From contig DASXMJ010000157.1 of the NCBI GenBank assembly GCA_036495685.1, positions 1 through 34,709 of the forward strand: a stretch of DNA of 34,709 nt. Direction: 5' to 3'. Source of the stretch: Candidatus Binataceae bacterium. Lineage in GTDB: Bacteria; Desulfobacterota; Binatia; Binatales; Binataceae. The notes under the pieces were generated by a model. It saw only the letters and a program-made list of their open reading frames with translations. It was not told the DNA's origin and made no database searches. This document shows, in pieces, positions 7,626 to 17,388 of this stretch (positions within the stretch are counted from its first letter, which is position 1; each line of letters starts with the position of its first letter). Both the position numbers and the translations under genes were made by a program.

Positions 7626-10600
7626 ATGATGTGGCTGGTTCGTATCGCTCTAAAAAGGCCGATTTCGGTCGTGGTCATGGCGTTGTTGATGCTGGTGCTG
7701 GGGAGCCTGTCATTCGCACTGATGAACGTCGACATTTTCCCTGCCATCAACATCCCGGTCGTGATGGTCATCTGGACCTACCCCGGTTTGTCGCCGATAG
7801 ATGTGGAACGGCGCATGGTCATCATCAGCGAACGCGCCTATTCGACTACCGTCAACGGTATCGAACATATCGAGTCCGAGTCGATGCTGAGTGTCGGTCT
7901 GCTCAAGGTATACTTTCAGCCCGACGCCGATATCGCCGGCGCCATCGCGCAAATCAACGCCGTCTCCGAGACCATCCTTTCCCAGCTTCCGCGCGGCACC
8001 GAGCCGCCGCAAATCATTTCTTACAACGCCTCGAACGTTCCGGTCGCGCAGCTCAATGTCACCAGCGACACAAAGTCCGGCCAGCAGTTGTTCGACTACG
8101 CATTCAATTTCCTGCGTCTACAGCTTTTTACGATTCCAGGATTTTCGTCGCCGGCCCCCCTCGGCGGCGTGCAGCGCGCGGTGATGGTGAATATCGATCC
8201 GACGCAGCTCTACGCCAACAACGTGTCCCCAAACGATATCGGCAATTCGCTAGCCACTTCCAACGTGATCATCCCTGCAGGCACCGCTCGGATCGGCCAC
8301 TACGAATACCACGTCGACATCAACATGAGCCCGAGCTCGATGAGCGGGTTCAACCGGTTGCCGATCAAAATCGTCAACGGAGCGCCGGTCCTGCTCGGAG
8401 ACGTCGCTCATGTAACCGATACTCATCAACCGCAAACCAACATCGTGCGTGTGGATGGCAATCCGGCCACCTACCTCATGGTCATCAAGCATGCCGCGGC
8501 CTCGACCCTCGCGGTCGTCGATGCGGTTAAGGCGAGGCTCCCATTTATCCGCGCAACCGCGCCCAAGGGGATCAAGGTCGCCTTGACCTTCGATCAATCG
8601 AAGTTCGTTCGTGCCGCGCTGTTTGAGGTAATCCGCGAGGCGACAATGGCCGCCTTCCTGGTCGCGCTGATGGTTCTGGTCTTTACCGGGTCGGGCCGCA
8701 GCATGGCGATTGTGATCACCTCGATTCCGCTCTCCATCCTCACCGCGATCGTCGTGCTCAAACTGTTCGGCCAGACAATCAACACGATGACGCTCGGCGG
8801 TATCGCGCTTGCGGTCGGGATGCTGGTCGATGACGCGACCGTGGAGGTCGAGAACATCCACCGCAACCACGCGATGAACAAACCCTTGCTGGTGGCGATC
8901 CTGGACGGAGCGCACCAGATCGCTACGCCCACCCTGGTCGGCACGCTTTCGATCTGTATCGTGTTTTTCCCCGTCGTCTTGCTGACCGGTGTCGCGCGAT
9001 TCCTGTTTACTCCCCTGGCGCTAGCGGTGGTGTTCTCGATGCTGACGTCATACCTGCTCTCGCGGACGCTGGTGCCCACCATGGCCTCCTACCTGCTGCC
9101 CGAGCGGCACGAGGAGCCGGATGCAGACACACGCCTCGGGCGGCTGTTGATCCAATTCGAGGCAGGCGTCGAGCGGATACGCGAATGGTATGTTAGGGCC
9201 CTTCAGTCGTTCGTCGAGCATCGCGCAATCGCTCTGGGCGCGGTGGCTTGTGCGATCGTCGCTACCATCCCGCTCATATATGTCGTCGGTGAGGACTTCT
9301 TTCCCACTGTCGATGCCGGAATGATGCGCATGCACGTGCGGGCGCCGACAGGGACGCGCCTAGAACGCAGCGAGCAAATCGTACAGGCGATTGAAACTTC
9401 GATTCGCAAGGTCATCCCGGCCAATGAACTCGAAAGCATCAGCGACAACATCGGCATCCCGCTTTACTACGACCTCGGCTTCTACCAGACCGACAGTGTA
9501 GCCGCGCAGGACACCGACATCCTGATTCAGCTGCAGCCCAGGCACCATCCAACTCAGGAATACCAGGACAAGATTCGCGCGATGCTCGCGCACGATTATC
9601 CCGGAGTGGTGGGATATTTCCAGGCCGCCGATATCGTGAGCCAGGTTCTCAACTTCGGCTTGCCGGCGATGATCGACGTGCAGGTCTCCGGCAACGATCT
9701 GAATTCGGACTACGCCTACGCGGCCCGCCTGCAGCGCAAGCTGAACAGGATTCCGGGTCTGGTGGACATACGCATCGCCGAGCCGCTCGATTATCCGGCC
9801 CTCAGGGTAGACGTCGATCGCACCAAGGCATTGGAGGTCGGGGTAACGGAGCAGCAGGCTGCGTCGAGCGCGCTCTCCACGCTGTATGGCGCCAGCCTGC
9901 TCCAACCCAACTTCTGGCTCGATCCCAAAAATGGCGTGCAATACAACGTCATCGCCCAGTCGCCCTACCACCTGATGAATTCGGTAGACGCGATTGAGAA
10001 CATTCCTCTCACCCAGGGACAGGTAAATAACCCGACCGGCTCAACCCAGCTTCTCTCGAACGTCGCCTCAGTTCAGCACAGCGTCGATCCGGCGGTGGTC
10101 GATCACTATTCGGTGCAGCGCGTCATCGACGTCGATTGTGCCGTATCGGGACGCGACCTCGGCAGTGCAACCCGCGCGGTGGAACGTGCGATCGGCTCCT
10201 TGGGTCGGCTTCCTGCCGGCACCCTGATCAACGTTCGCGGCCAGAGCCAGGCGATGCGCGATTCCTTCCGCACCCTGGGCGGAGGCATCGTCCTGGCGAT
10301 CGTGCTCGTGTATCTACTGATGGCCGCGAATTTCCAGTCGTGGCTTGAGCCCTTCATCATCACCACGGCGATTCCCGGAGCGCTTGCGGGCGTCCTCTGG
10401 ATGCTGGTGATCACGGGAACCACCATCAACGTCGAGTCCTTGATGGGCGCGATCATGGCGGTGGGCGTCGGAGTTGCCAACGGCAACCTGCTTATCACCT
10501 TTGCCAACGAGTTGCGCGAGGAAGGCAAGAGCCCGTTAGAAAGCGCGATTGAGGCGGGACGAATCCGGTTTCGCCCGATCATCATGACCGCGCTTGCGAT

Positions 10601-10811
10601 GGTTCTCGGCATGCTGCCGATGGCGCTGGCGCTAGGCTCGGGATCCGAACAAAACGCACCCCTCGGCCGTGCCGTCATCGGAGGCCTGATCGTCGCTACG
10701 CTCATGACCCTCTTCGTGGTGCCGGCGATCTATTCGATCTTCAGCCTTTCGCTCATCACCAAGCGTGAGCGTGACCATCGTGTCGATTCGATTACCTTTC
10801 CGGGCGTCTAG
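7626..10811 (+). CDS. RND-family efflux pump, inner-membrane permease subunit
   Basis: Proton-driven inner-membrane pump of the AcrB/HAE1-like RND superfamily, 1061 residues, slightly longer than usual. I chose ATG 7626 because AGGAGG lies about ten bases upstream and the protein then begins with the family-typical MMWLVRIALKRPISV helix 1; an upstream GTG at 7569 adds 19 unlikely residues. The two halves each have a helix, a large periplasmic loop and a helix bundle. Helix 4 has the proton-relay pair D402-D403 (AVGMLVDDATVEVENIHRN). In helix 10 the usual Lys-Asn is replaced (AVGVGVANGNLLITFANE), as in one RND subgroup. The adaptor follows 18 bases downstream, the reverse of the usual adaptor-pump order. 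No outer-membrane channel gene is present. Substrate unknown. Confidence 0.93.
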   Translation: MMWLVRIALKRPISVVVMALLMLVLGSLSFALMNVDIFPAINIPVVMVIWTYPGLSPIDVERRMVIISERAYSTTVNGIEHIESESMLSVGLLKVYFQPDADIAGAIAQINAVSETILSQLPRGTEPPQIISYNASNVPVAQLNVTSDTKSGQQLFDYAFNFLRLQLFTIPGFSSPAPLGGVQRAVMVNIDPTQLYANNVSPNDIGNSLATSNVIIPAGTARIGHYEYHVDINMSPSSMSGFNRLPIKIVNGAPVLLGDVAHVTDTHQPQTNIVRVDGNPATYLMVIKHAAASTLAVVDAVKARLPFIRATAPKGIKVALTFDQSKFVRAALFEVIREATMAAFLVALMVLVFTGSGRSMAIVITSIPLSILTAIVVLKLFGQTINTMTLGGIALAVGMLVDDATVEVENIHRNHAMNKPLLVAILDGAHQIATPTLVGTLSICIVFFPVVLLTGVARFLFTPLALAVVFSMLTSYLLSRTLVPTMASYLLPERHEEPDADTRLGRLLIQFEAGVERIREWYVRALQSFVEHRAIALGAVACAIVATIPLIYVVGEDFFPTVDAGMMRMHVRAPTGTRLERSEQIVQAIETSIRKVIPANELESISDNIGIPLYYDLGFYQTDSVAAQDTDILIQLQPRHHPTQEYQDKIRAMLAHDYPGVVGYFQAADIVSQVLNFGLPAMIDVQVSGNDLNSDYAYAARLQRKLNRIPGLVDIRIAEPLDYPALRVDVDRTKALEVGVTEQQAASSALSTLYGASLLQPNFWLDPKNGVQYNVIAQSPYHLMNSVDAIENIPLTQGQVNNPTGSTQLLSNVASVQHSVDPAVVDHYSVQRVIDVDCAVSGRDLGSATRAVERAIGSLGRLPAGTLINVRGQSQAMRDSFRTLGGGIVLAIVLVYLLMAANFQSWLEPFIITTAIPGALAGVLWMLVITGTTINVESLMGAIMAVGVGVANGNLLITFANELREEGKSPLESAIEAGRIRFRPIIMTALAMVLGMLPMALALGSGSEQNAPLGRAVIGGLIVATLMTLFVVPAIYSIFSLSLITKRERDHRVDSITFPGV

Positions 10812-10829
10812 AAAGAGAGGTCTTTCAAA

Positions 10830-11975
10830 ATGACAACAACAAATCCAAGGCCGATCAAAACCCGGAGCAGCCGATTGCGCTTCATTCTGGGTTCAACCGT
10901 CAGTGTTTTGCTGGTGTCGCTGGTTTCGGGCGGAATCGTCCTCGCCTACCAGATGCGCTTGCAATCGCAGAGCATTGAGCTGACCGACAAAATGAATCGC
11001 GGCCCGCGCGTGCTGGTGGAGGCAATCAACCAGGCCGGCAGTGCGGGTACCTACGAAGTCCCAGTGACGATTCGCGGCTTCATCGAGACCCCCGTCTACG
11101 CGAAGGTCGCCGGATACCTCAAGAAACTCATGGTCGATAAGGGGGACCGCGTCCACAAGGGCGAAGTGATCGCTATCATCGAATCCCCTGAGACCGATAA
11201 GCAGGTTGCCGACGCGAAGGCCTCCTACCAGTACCAGGATGTGACCGACCGCCGCGATCAGTACCTGCTCAACAACGGTGTGATCTCGCAGCAGATGGCC
11301 GACGACCAACACGCCCAGATGCTCGAAGCCAAAGCCTTCTACCAACAGGAAGTGGCGATGCAATCGTACGAGGCGGTTACCTCGCAGTTCGACGGAGTCG
11401 TAACCGCCCGTTATGTCGATCCGGGAGCGTTGATACCGCAATCAACCAGTCCGTCGACCATTTCCAGTAACACGCCGATCGTCTGGCTGGCGACTCTCCA
11501 GCCGCTTCGCGTTTTTGCCTACGTGCCCCAGACGCTGGCGCCTCTCATTCACGACGGAGACCGCGCTTCGGTCACCGTCGAGGAGTACCCGGAAGAGCAG
11601 TTCGACGGCACGGTAACCCGGCATCCGCAAGCACTCGACCCGGCTTCGCGCACGATGCTGGTCGAGGTCGACCTGCCGAATCGCGATCTCAAGTTGATGC
11701 CCGGCATGTACGGGAAGGTGAAGCTTTCCGCCGCGGGTGGCGCGGGCGGACTCGTCGCGCCCGACGACGCGCTGATCTTCCGCGACGACAAGGTCTATCT
11801 GCCGGTGGTGCGCAGCAATCAGCTTCATCTCGAGGAAGTGCGGCTCGGACATGATGACGGGATCAGTGTCGCGGTCTCCGGGGACCTCCACGATGGCGAC
11901 CTGGTGGCGATGAATGTTGGTCAAGCCGCGCTTGACGGCGAGAGCGTCCAGCCGGTGCGAATGGCAGGAAAGTGA
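10830..11975 (+). CDS. RND periplasmic adaptor (membrane fusion protein)
   Basis: Partner of the upstream pump, 381 residues. The N-terminus has a single hydrophobic anchor (about residues 17-42, RFILGSTVSVLLVSLVSGGIVLAY). After this come a beta-strand region (VTIRGFIETPVYAKVAGYLKKL), the first lipoyl half (VDKGDRVHKGEVIAIIESPE), a short helical hairpin (residues ~125-185), the second lipoyl half (SQFDGVVTARYVDPGALI), and a beta-barrel and membrane-proximal domain (RMTLVEVDLPNRDLKLMPGMYGKVKL-like region). The hairpin is short for an AcrA-type adaptor. A GAGAGG ribosome site precedes ATG 10830, 18 bases after the pump stop, so the two are co-transcribed. Confidence 0.92.
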   Translation: MTTTNPRPIKTRSSRLRFILGSTVSVLLVSLVSGGIVLAYQMRLQSQSIELTDKMNRGPRVLVEAINQAGSAGTYEVPVTIRGFIETPVYAKVAGYLKKLMVDKGDRVHKGEVIAIIESPETDKQVADAKASYQYQDVTDRRDQYLLNNGVISQQMADDQHAQMLEAKAFYQQEVAMQSYEAVTSQFDGVVTARYVDPGALIPQSTSPSTISSNTPIVWLATLQPLRVFAYVPQTLAPLIHDGDRASVTVEEYPEEQFDGTVTRHPQALDPASRTMLVEVDLPNRDLKLMPGMYGKVKLSAAGGAGGLVAPDDALIFRDDKVYLPVVRSNQLHLEEVRLGHDDGISVAVSGDLHDGDLVAMNVGQAALDGESVQPVRMAGK

Positions 11976-12035
11976 CAATGCAACGTACTCACGCATTTCA
12001 CGCAGGTGTGAAGGTTTCTCTCACGCCTTCCGAGC

Positions 12036-12137
12036 ATGAACGAACGAGTAAACAGGTTGTTGATTGGAGTGTTCTTTATTCTGTCGGCGACGATCGCCGT
12101 GGACCTTATCCGGTCGTTCATGGGCTTGGCGCAGTAA
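12036..12137 (+). CDS. Possible single-helix small membrane protein
   Basis: A 33-residue frame in the 200-base gap between the RND adaptor and the aldo/keto reductase. It starts MNERVNRLL and is mostly one hydrophobic helix (LLIGVFFILSATIAVDLI), ending MGLAQ. The topology (charged start, single helix) is that of small membrane proteins that can accompany transporters. No good ribosome site is visible, so translation is uncertain. Confidence 0.25.
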   Translation: MNERVNRLLIGVFFILSATIAVDLIRSFMGLAQ

Positions 12138-12175
12138 ATGCCGGTCCAACCTGGTGGCAAAGGAGGCGCCTTAAG

Positions 12176-13219
12176 ATGGAATTCGCAAAAATCGCCGGAA
12201 CCGATTTGTCGGTCTCTCGAATTGGACTGGGCACCTGGTCTATCGGCGGATGGATGTGGGGTGGTTCGGACGACGATGAGGCCGTTCGCACCATACGGTC
12301 CGCTTTGGATCACGGTATCAACCTGATCGATACCGCTCCGGTCTATGGCTTCGGCCATGCCGAAGAACTGGTCGGCCGCGCCATACAGGAGAGCGGGGCA
12401 CGCGATCGCGTGGTGCTGGCGACCAAGGTCGGCCTGGATTGGCGCGCTGGTCAGCCGTTTCGGGACTCGCGCCGATTGCGCATTGTGGCCGAGGTCGAGG
12501 CCTCGTTGCGCCGGTTGCGCACCGATCGCATCGACATCTACCAGGTGCATTGGCCTGATCCCGCAACCCCGATTGCGGAGACCGCGGAGGCGATGCTCAA
12601 GCTTTTGGAGCAGGGCAAGATTCGTGCGATCGGAGTGAGCAACTTCTCGCGCGAACAGATGCACGAATTTCGCCAGGTCGCTCGTATCCACATCGCGCAA
12701 CCCCCCTTCAACCTTTTCGAGCGGGAGAGCGAGAAAGTCGTCCTTCCCTATTGCGCCTGGCACGGCATCTCGGCGTTCGCATACGGACCAATTTGCCGCG
12801 GCTTGCTAAGCGGGCGAATGAAGCCTGACACACGTTTTGCGGATGACGACCTGCGCAGTACCGATCCCAAGTTCCAGGGCGCGCGCTATCGACAGTACCT
12901 GTCCGCGGTTGAGCGCCTGGATCGCTTCGCCCGCGACAACTTCGGCAAGCGCGTCATCCATCTCGCGCTCCGCTGGGTGCTCGATCAGCTCGGCGTCACC
13001 GCGGCGTTGTGGGGCGCGCGCCGGCCCGATCAGTTGGAACCAATCGACCAGGTCATGGGATGGTCGATCCAAAATGGTGCACTCGCCCAAATCGACCGCA
13101 TCCTGCGCGAAACTATATCGGACCCGGGCGGTGCGGAATTCATGGCGCCGCCGTCGCGAAGCGCGCGCTTCGTGGGCGAGCAGAAAGAGACCGCTATCGC
13201 AGCCGGGGCGATGCAGTGA
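12176..13219 (+). CDS. Aldo/keto reductase
   Basis: Cytoplasmic NADPH-dependent (beta/alpha)8-barrel oxidoreductase, 347 residues. The catalytic tetrad is complete: D52 and Y57 (LIDTAPVYGFGHAEE), K84 (LATKVGLDW) and H125 (IYQVHWPDP). The C-terminal phosphate-binding region (WGARRPDQLEP) matches the family. ATG 12176 was chosen because AAGGAGG stands at the right distance; the frame is open for another 200 bases upstream but lacks family similarity there. These enzymes reduce aldehydes and ketones to alcohols, so detoxification of reactive carbonyls is a reasonable role. It lies between the RND adaptor and a Dps gene on the same strand. Confidence 0.93.
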   Translation: MEFAKIAGTDLSVSRIGLGTWSIGGWMWGGSDDDEAVRTIRSALDHGINLIDTAPVYGFGHAEELVGRAIQESGARDRVVLATKVGLDWRAGQPFRDSRRLRIVAEVEASLRRLRTDRIDIYQVHWPDPATPIAETAEAMLKLLEQGKIRAIGVSNFSREQMHEFRQVARIHIAQPPFNLFERESEKVVLPYCAWHGISAFAYGPICRGLLSGRMKPDTRFADDDLRSTDPKFQGARYRQYLSAVERLDRFARDNFGKRVIHLALRWVLDQLGVTAALWGARRPDQLEPIDQVMGWSIQNGALAQIDRILRETISDPGGAEFMAPPSRSARFVGEQKETAIAAGAMQ

Positions 13220-13270
13220 GATATGAAGATCAAGGGTCAGACACCGAACCAGCAATGCAGGAGGAGTAAA

Positions 13271-13744
13271 ATGTACAAGACCAAAAATGACATCCCCGAG
13301 AAGACTCGCGGCACGCTAGTCGAGCTCCTCAATGCGCGCCTGGCGGACAGCGTGGATCTGATGCATCAGGCGAAAGAGGCGCACTGGAACGTGAAAGGTC
13401 CCTCTTTCATCGCGCTGCACAAGCTGTTCGATGAAATCGTAGACTCGGCGGAGGAGTACATGGACCTGATCGCCGAGCGCGTCGTGCAACTGGGCGGCGC
13501 TGCGGAAGGCACGGTTCAGGTCGCGGCTCAGCGCACGACTCTGACACCATACCCAGTAGCCATCTCCGCTCAACGAGGTCACGTTGAAGCTCTCTCTTCC
13601 GCACTCGCCGCGTACGGCAAGAGCGCACGCACGGCAATCGATGAGAGCGACGAACTCGGCGACAAGGATACGGCCGACATCTTCACCGAGATCTCGCGAG
13701 GCATCGACAAGTACCTGTGGTTCGTCGAAGCGCACCTGGGTTGA
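13271..13744 (+). CDS. dps: Dps-family ferritin (DNA starvation/stationary-phase protection protein)
   Basis: A 157-residue mini-ferritin. The intersubunit ferroxidase ligands are present with correct spacing: H38 (EAHWNVKG), H50 (ALHKLF), D65 and E69 (EEYMDLIAERVV). These proteins form dodecamers that oxidise ferrous iron with peroxide and store it, which suppresses hydroxyl-radical formation; some also coat DNA. GCAGGAGG just upstream supports ATG 13271 over the longer frame at 13223. The basic N-terminal tail is short (MYKTKND), so DNA binding cannot be assumed. It is 51 bases after the aldo/keto reductase and probably in the same operon. Confidence 0.93.
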   Translation: MYKTKNDIPEKTRGTLVELLNARLADSVDLMHQAKEAHWNVKGPSFIALHKLFDEIVDSAEEYMDLIAERVVQLGGAAEGTVQVAAQRTTLTPYPVAISAQRGHVEALSSALAAYGKSARTAIDESDELGDKDTADIFTEISRGIDKYLWFVEAHLG

Positions 13745-13769
13745 GGGCTCAAGCGTGCAAGTGTTAGGG

Positions 13770-13830
13770 GCCGGCGTCTCAAGCTCATCGTAGCTCTCCT
13801 CCCGCTACGGAGTGCCGCAGGGGCGCCGGC
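13770..13830. terminator. Nested hairpins between converging genes
   Basis: GCCGGCG (13770-13776) can pair with CGCCGGC (13824-13830), and inside this loop CGTAGC (13789-13794) can pair with GCTACG (13804-13809). The structure sits between the converging dps and STAND-ATPase genes. There is no T-tract on either side, so it is only a possible terminator or mRNA 3'-end stabiliser. Confidence 0.3.
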
Positions 13831-13845
13831 GCCTCTCTGTCCAAA

Positions 13846-16800
13846 TTAGGCCGATTGGTCGAGTAACTTGCGCGTCAACTCGACATGGCGGGGCATCCCG
13901 ATACGCGTGTAGGTGACGAGGGCTTCGCCGAGCAATTGCCGCGCCCTCTCGCGATCGCCGTTCGCCGCGCGATCGATCAGCATCATCGCGTGGAATCGCC
14001 GCACTTCAGCTTCCTCGAGGTGATGCGGTAGTTCGAGCGCTTGTTTCCGGGCGGCCAGGAAATGCTGCTCTGCGCGCTTCCAGTCTCCGGCTGCGCCCGC
14101 GGCAATTCCCGCGACCGTCTCCGGAAAACGGATTTCCAACGCCGTGCACTTTACACCGGACTCGAGCAGCTCACGAACCAGCGGGTAGAGTTCCGCGGTT
14201 CGGCCGCGTTCTCCGATCATCGCCAAACCTTCGATCGTTCCTATCAGGAGTAACCATGCGCCGATTGTGTTTGCCGTCCTTGGTATTGGAAGACGCGGCC
14301 GGGTCTCGTCTGCCAATTCCACAGCCCGGTCCCGTTCACCTGAATAACCCGCAAGTCGGAGCAGCATGGAAGGGCCGAACCCCGCGAAGGCCCTGTGCAC
14401 TTCACAGTTGCACGCTTCCTCTGCCAGCGATCGCGCGGTGTCCCAGTTTCCCGCCAGGAATTCGACCAGGCTCACCTGCGCCAGCGACTGGGCGATAAAC
14501 AACGACAGCGATGCGGCGCGATTCAATGCGAGATCATCACGGATTCTCCGGCCGAGCATCGCCAAATCAGGGAAGCGGCCGAATTCTGCCCACGCCCGGA
14601 TCGAAATACAGAATGTCAAGGCGGCAAGTTGTCCTACGCTTCTCGCCAGCGGCTCCAGTTCAATCGCAATCTTCAGCGCCTGGTCCGGTTTGCCCATCTG
14701 GTAGAGCGCGCGCATCTCGATTGAGAGCGCGAGCGCGTGCGTCCAGGGCGAGCTCTGAGCATTGCTCATTTCCACGCTTCTGCGGGAATCCTCCAGCGCT
14801 GGTCCGAGTTGAAGAAAGTTGCTACTGCAGACGGACCGATAGGCCAGGACCCTTGCTAGAAAGGGCGATGCTGCCGGCGACGCAACTACCTCGTCAAAGG
14901 CCCGTCGCGCGGGCTCGATTGCACCGCGCGCTGCTTGGATGTACCCAAGCGCGGCCAGCAGGCGATAGCGATAGGCATCTTCATCCTTGCTGCGCAGATG
15001 GTTGAGACCGCGTTCGGCGATCTCTGCCGCTGCATCGAAGCGACCTGTCCATGCAAGGCTCTCCACCATTTCGAAGACGATTCTGCCGACCGATCTCAGG
15101 TCGCCCGACCCCAGGTACAGTCCTATAGCTTCCTGAAGATGGGAGGTCGCCGCATTCCAGTCTCCGAGGCCCCGTTCTGCCCCCGCCAGATCGGCCAGGG
15201 TTCGTGCATGCATGACCGGATCGGGCGACTGATATTGAAGCGCCTTGACCAGAGTAAGCCGCGCGTCCTCCAGCGCACCTGCTCTAAGCAGGATCTGCCC
15301 GGTGACAGATAGGTAGGACATAGCCTTCCCCGCATCTATATAGGGACCGCTCTTGACCAGGTGGTAGGCAATCTCCGCGGCATGCTCCTCGATACGCGCG
15401 GCGAACACCTTTTCCATCGCCAGCGCGATCTTCAGATGCAAACGCTGCTGGCGCGGCAGCGATATTCCGGCCAACAAGGTCTGTCGTACGAGCTCGTGGG
15501 AAAAAGCAAACGGGGCTTCGGGTCCCTGCGAACTCGAGGTTATGAAACCTGTATGCTCCGCTTCCTCCAGCCCGTCGAAGAGCGCGTCCGGATCCATCCG
15601 ATCCAGCACCGCCTCGAGCAGGACGAAATTGAAACTTCGGCCGATCACCGACGCCGCGGAAAGGACTTCTCGCGCATCTTCGCTTAGGCGGTCGAGCCTG
15701 CGACCCAAGACAAGGCGGATGTTTTCCGGCACGGTCAGATCGTCGCTGCCGAAGCTCTCGCGAAAATCTCCTGCCTCGCCGTAGATCTTTCCCTCTTCGA
15801 CCAGGTGACGGAACACTTCCTCGACGAAGAAGGGATTTCCCTGGGTTTCTTCAAAGATCAGCGTGACCAAGTGGTCTGGTGGATGTCGGCCGCTGAGACT
15901 GACCAGCATCTCCCTCACGCTCTCCCTGTGGAGGCCTGCGAGTTTGATCGGATCGACTCCAAGCCGGATCAACTCCTCCAGCGTCCGATTCAGTGGACGG
16001 GTCGCATCGAGGCCCTCGTCGCGATAGTTGGCTACGACCAGGACTGGTACATGCTCGACACGCCGGGCGAGAAAGCCCAGCATCGCCAGCGTCGATTCAT
16101 CGGCCCAGTGAATGTCGTCCAAGAGCAGCAACAGGGGCTGGTTGCGCGAGCTTCGCGCGATGAAATCGAACAAGCCTTGAAACAGATGACGCCGTTGCTG
16201 TTGGGTCGGAAGTTCAGCCGGGGTCGGAAGATCAGGGAACACTCGCCGCAATGCGGGCGCGATCTGCGCAAGTTCAGCTGCATCGTCCGCCGCCACGCTG
16301 CGAAACTGCTCCACGCTTGAAGCCTGGGCCAATGCCCCCTCGATGACCTCCACGAAAGGCATCAGGGGGTGTGGTTCGTCGCGCTCGTAGCACCGGCCGT
16401 TCAGGCACGCGAAACCACGACTCGACGCTTGCGCAAGAAATTCCAGCGAAAGCCTCGTTTTCCCGACTCCCGGCCCCCCGCCCACAAGCACGAATGAACC
16501 GTGACCGAGGAGTGCACTTTCCGCCGCGTTCCAGAGTCGCGACAGTTCCGCTTCCCGCCCCACAATTTCTGTCCGGTTCCTCGCTGACGCCGCTGCGATC
16601 GGCGGGCGGAGGGAGTCCAGACTCCGGACACCCGAGACGGCAAGGTGGGCGATTGCGGGATCCGGGTTGCTCGCACGATGCTGCGTGCTGGATGCGCCGA
16701 ACTCCCAGACAAGTGGTATGGCAGGATCCGGATAGTAGGCACAAAAGATGCCTGTGCTGATACGGCGCAAGAGAACGGCGCCTAATTCGTGGTGATTCTC

Positions 16801-17388
16801 TTCGATCCGATCCAGCGCCGATTTGATTGCGTGAGTTACGCTCTGGCGAGCGCGTTCAGAGGCAGAAGCCGCCTTACGGTTGCGGCCCCCAAGACCGACC
16901 GCACGCGAGAGCTCGGCAGTGAGCGCCTCGATTTCCGACTCGGCCTGCTCGGCTCGCGCCACATTTCCGAGACTCTTGGCCTCCTTGAGCTCGTCGCGGA
17001 GTTCCTCCAGGCGGCGTCGGTACTGCGCCTTTGCTTGATCATCGAGCATTTCACCCGCATCGCCTAGGTCTCCCGTGTGAAGTCCGGCGGCTGCGAGTGC
17101 GTCTTCCCCGCGAGGGAGCGAGGAGCCTGGTCGAACCGAAGTATCATCGGAATCGCCGCCGATCCCGTGAATCAGATCTTGGGCGTGAAACTCCCTGCCC
17201 GGAAAACGAAGCAGCTGCGCGAGATACGACAGTCCCTTGCTATGCCTGAGAGTAAAGGAATCGTTCTCGAATCCAACCCGCCAGAAGTCGCCTTCCTTGG
17301 AAAAGACTCCGTGACGTTGCACTGCGGTGCCTTCGGGTCCGCGAGTGGAGGCTACCGAGGCGTGGGAGATTTCATCTTTGCTTGCCAT
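13846..17388 (-). CDS. Large STAND-like AAA ATPase with C-terminal TPR-type repeats
   Basis: About 1180 residues from ATG 17388 (an upstream ATG at 17442 is possible; neither has a strong ribosome site). Order: an N-terminal module found in similar ATPases (FWRVGFENDSFTLRHSKGL...YLAQLLRFPGREFHAQDLI); a charged coiled-coil (residues ~140-185, RRRLEELRDELKEAKSLG); a helical stretch ending YYPDPA; then an AAA_16-like nucleotide-binding domain with Walker A GGGPGVGKT (K310) and Walker B LLLLLDDIHWAD (D424-D425). The last ~500 residues are Ala-rich helical repeats of TPR type. The architecture resembles MalT/LuxR-type regulators, but no LuxR HTH is present at the C-terminus, so its output is probably protein-protein. 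It follows the sigma-54 activator by 183 bases on the same strand. Confidence 0.85.
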   Translation of the reverse strand: MASKDEISHASVASTRGPEGTAVQRHGVFSKEGDFWRVGFENDSFTLRHSKGLSYLAQLLRFPGREFHAQDLIHGIGGDSDDTSVRPGSSLPRGEDALAAAGLHTGDLGDAGEMLDDQAKAQYRRRLEELRDELKEAKSLGNVARAEQAESEIEALTAELSRAVGLGGRNRKAASASERARQSVTHAIKSALDRIEENHHELGAVLLRRISTGIFCAYYPDPAIPLVWEFGASSTQHRASNPDPAIAHLAVSGVRSLDSLRPPIAAASARNRTEIVGREAELSRLWNAAESALLGHGSFVLVGGGPGVGKTRLSLEFLAQASSRGFACLNGRCYERDEPHPLMPFVEVIEGALAQASSVEQFRSVAADDAAELAQIAPALRRVFPDLPTPAELPTQQQRRHLFQGLFDFIARSSRNQPLLLLLDDIHWADESTLAMLGFLARRVEHVPVLVVANYRDEGLDATRPLNRTLEELIRLGVDPIKLAGLHRESVREMLVSLSGRHPPDHLVTLIFEETQGNPFFVEEVFRHLVEEGKIYGEAGDFRESFGSDDLTVPENIRLVLGRRLDRLSEDAREVLSAASVIGRSFNFVLLEAVLDRMDPDALFDGLEEAEHTGFITSSSQGPEAPFAFSHELVRQTLLAGISLPRQQRLHLKIALAMEKVFAARIEEHAAEIAYHLVKSGPYIDAGKAMSYLSVTGQILLRAGALEDARLTLVKALQYQSPDPVMHARTLADLAGAERGLGDWNAATSHLQEAIGLYLGSGDLRSVGRIVFEMVESLAWTGRFDAAAEIAERGLNHLRSKDEDAYRYRLLAALGYIQAARGAIEPARRAFDEVVASPAASPFLARVLAYRSVCSSNFLQLGPALEDSRRSVEMSNAQSSPWTHALALSIEMRALYQMGKPDQALKIAIELEPLARSVGQLAALTFCISIRAWAEFGRFPDLAMLGRRIRDDLALNRAASLSLFIAQSLAQVSLVEFLAGNWDTARSLAEEACNCEVHRAFAGFGPSMLLRLAGYSGERDRAVELADETRPRLPIPRTANTIGAWLLLIGTIEGLAMIGERGRTAELYPLVRELLESGVKCTALEIRFPETVAGIAAGAAGDWKRAEQHFLAARKQALELPHHLEEAEVRRFHAMMLIDRAANGDRERARQLLGEALVTYTRIGMPRHVELTRKLLDQSA

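Noticed and set aside
7307..8530. 407-residue plus-strand frame starting upstream of the RND gene
   Set aside because: From 7626 on it overlaps the RND gene in another frame, is Arg/Pro/His-rich with no family motif, and has no ribosome site; it is a GC-driven shadow.
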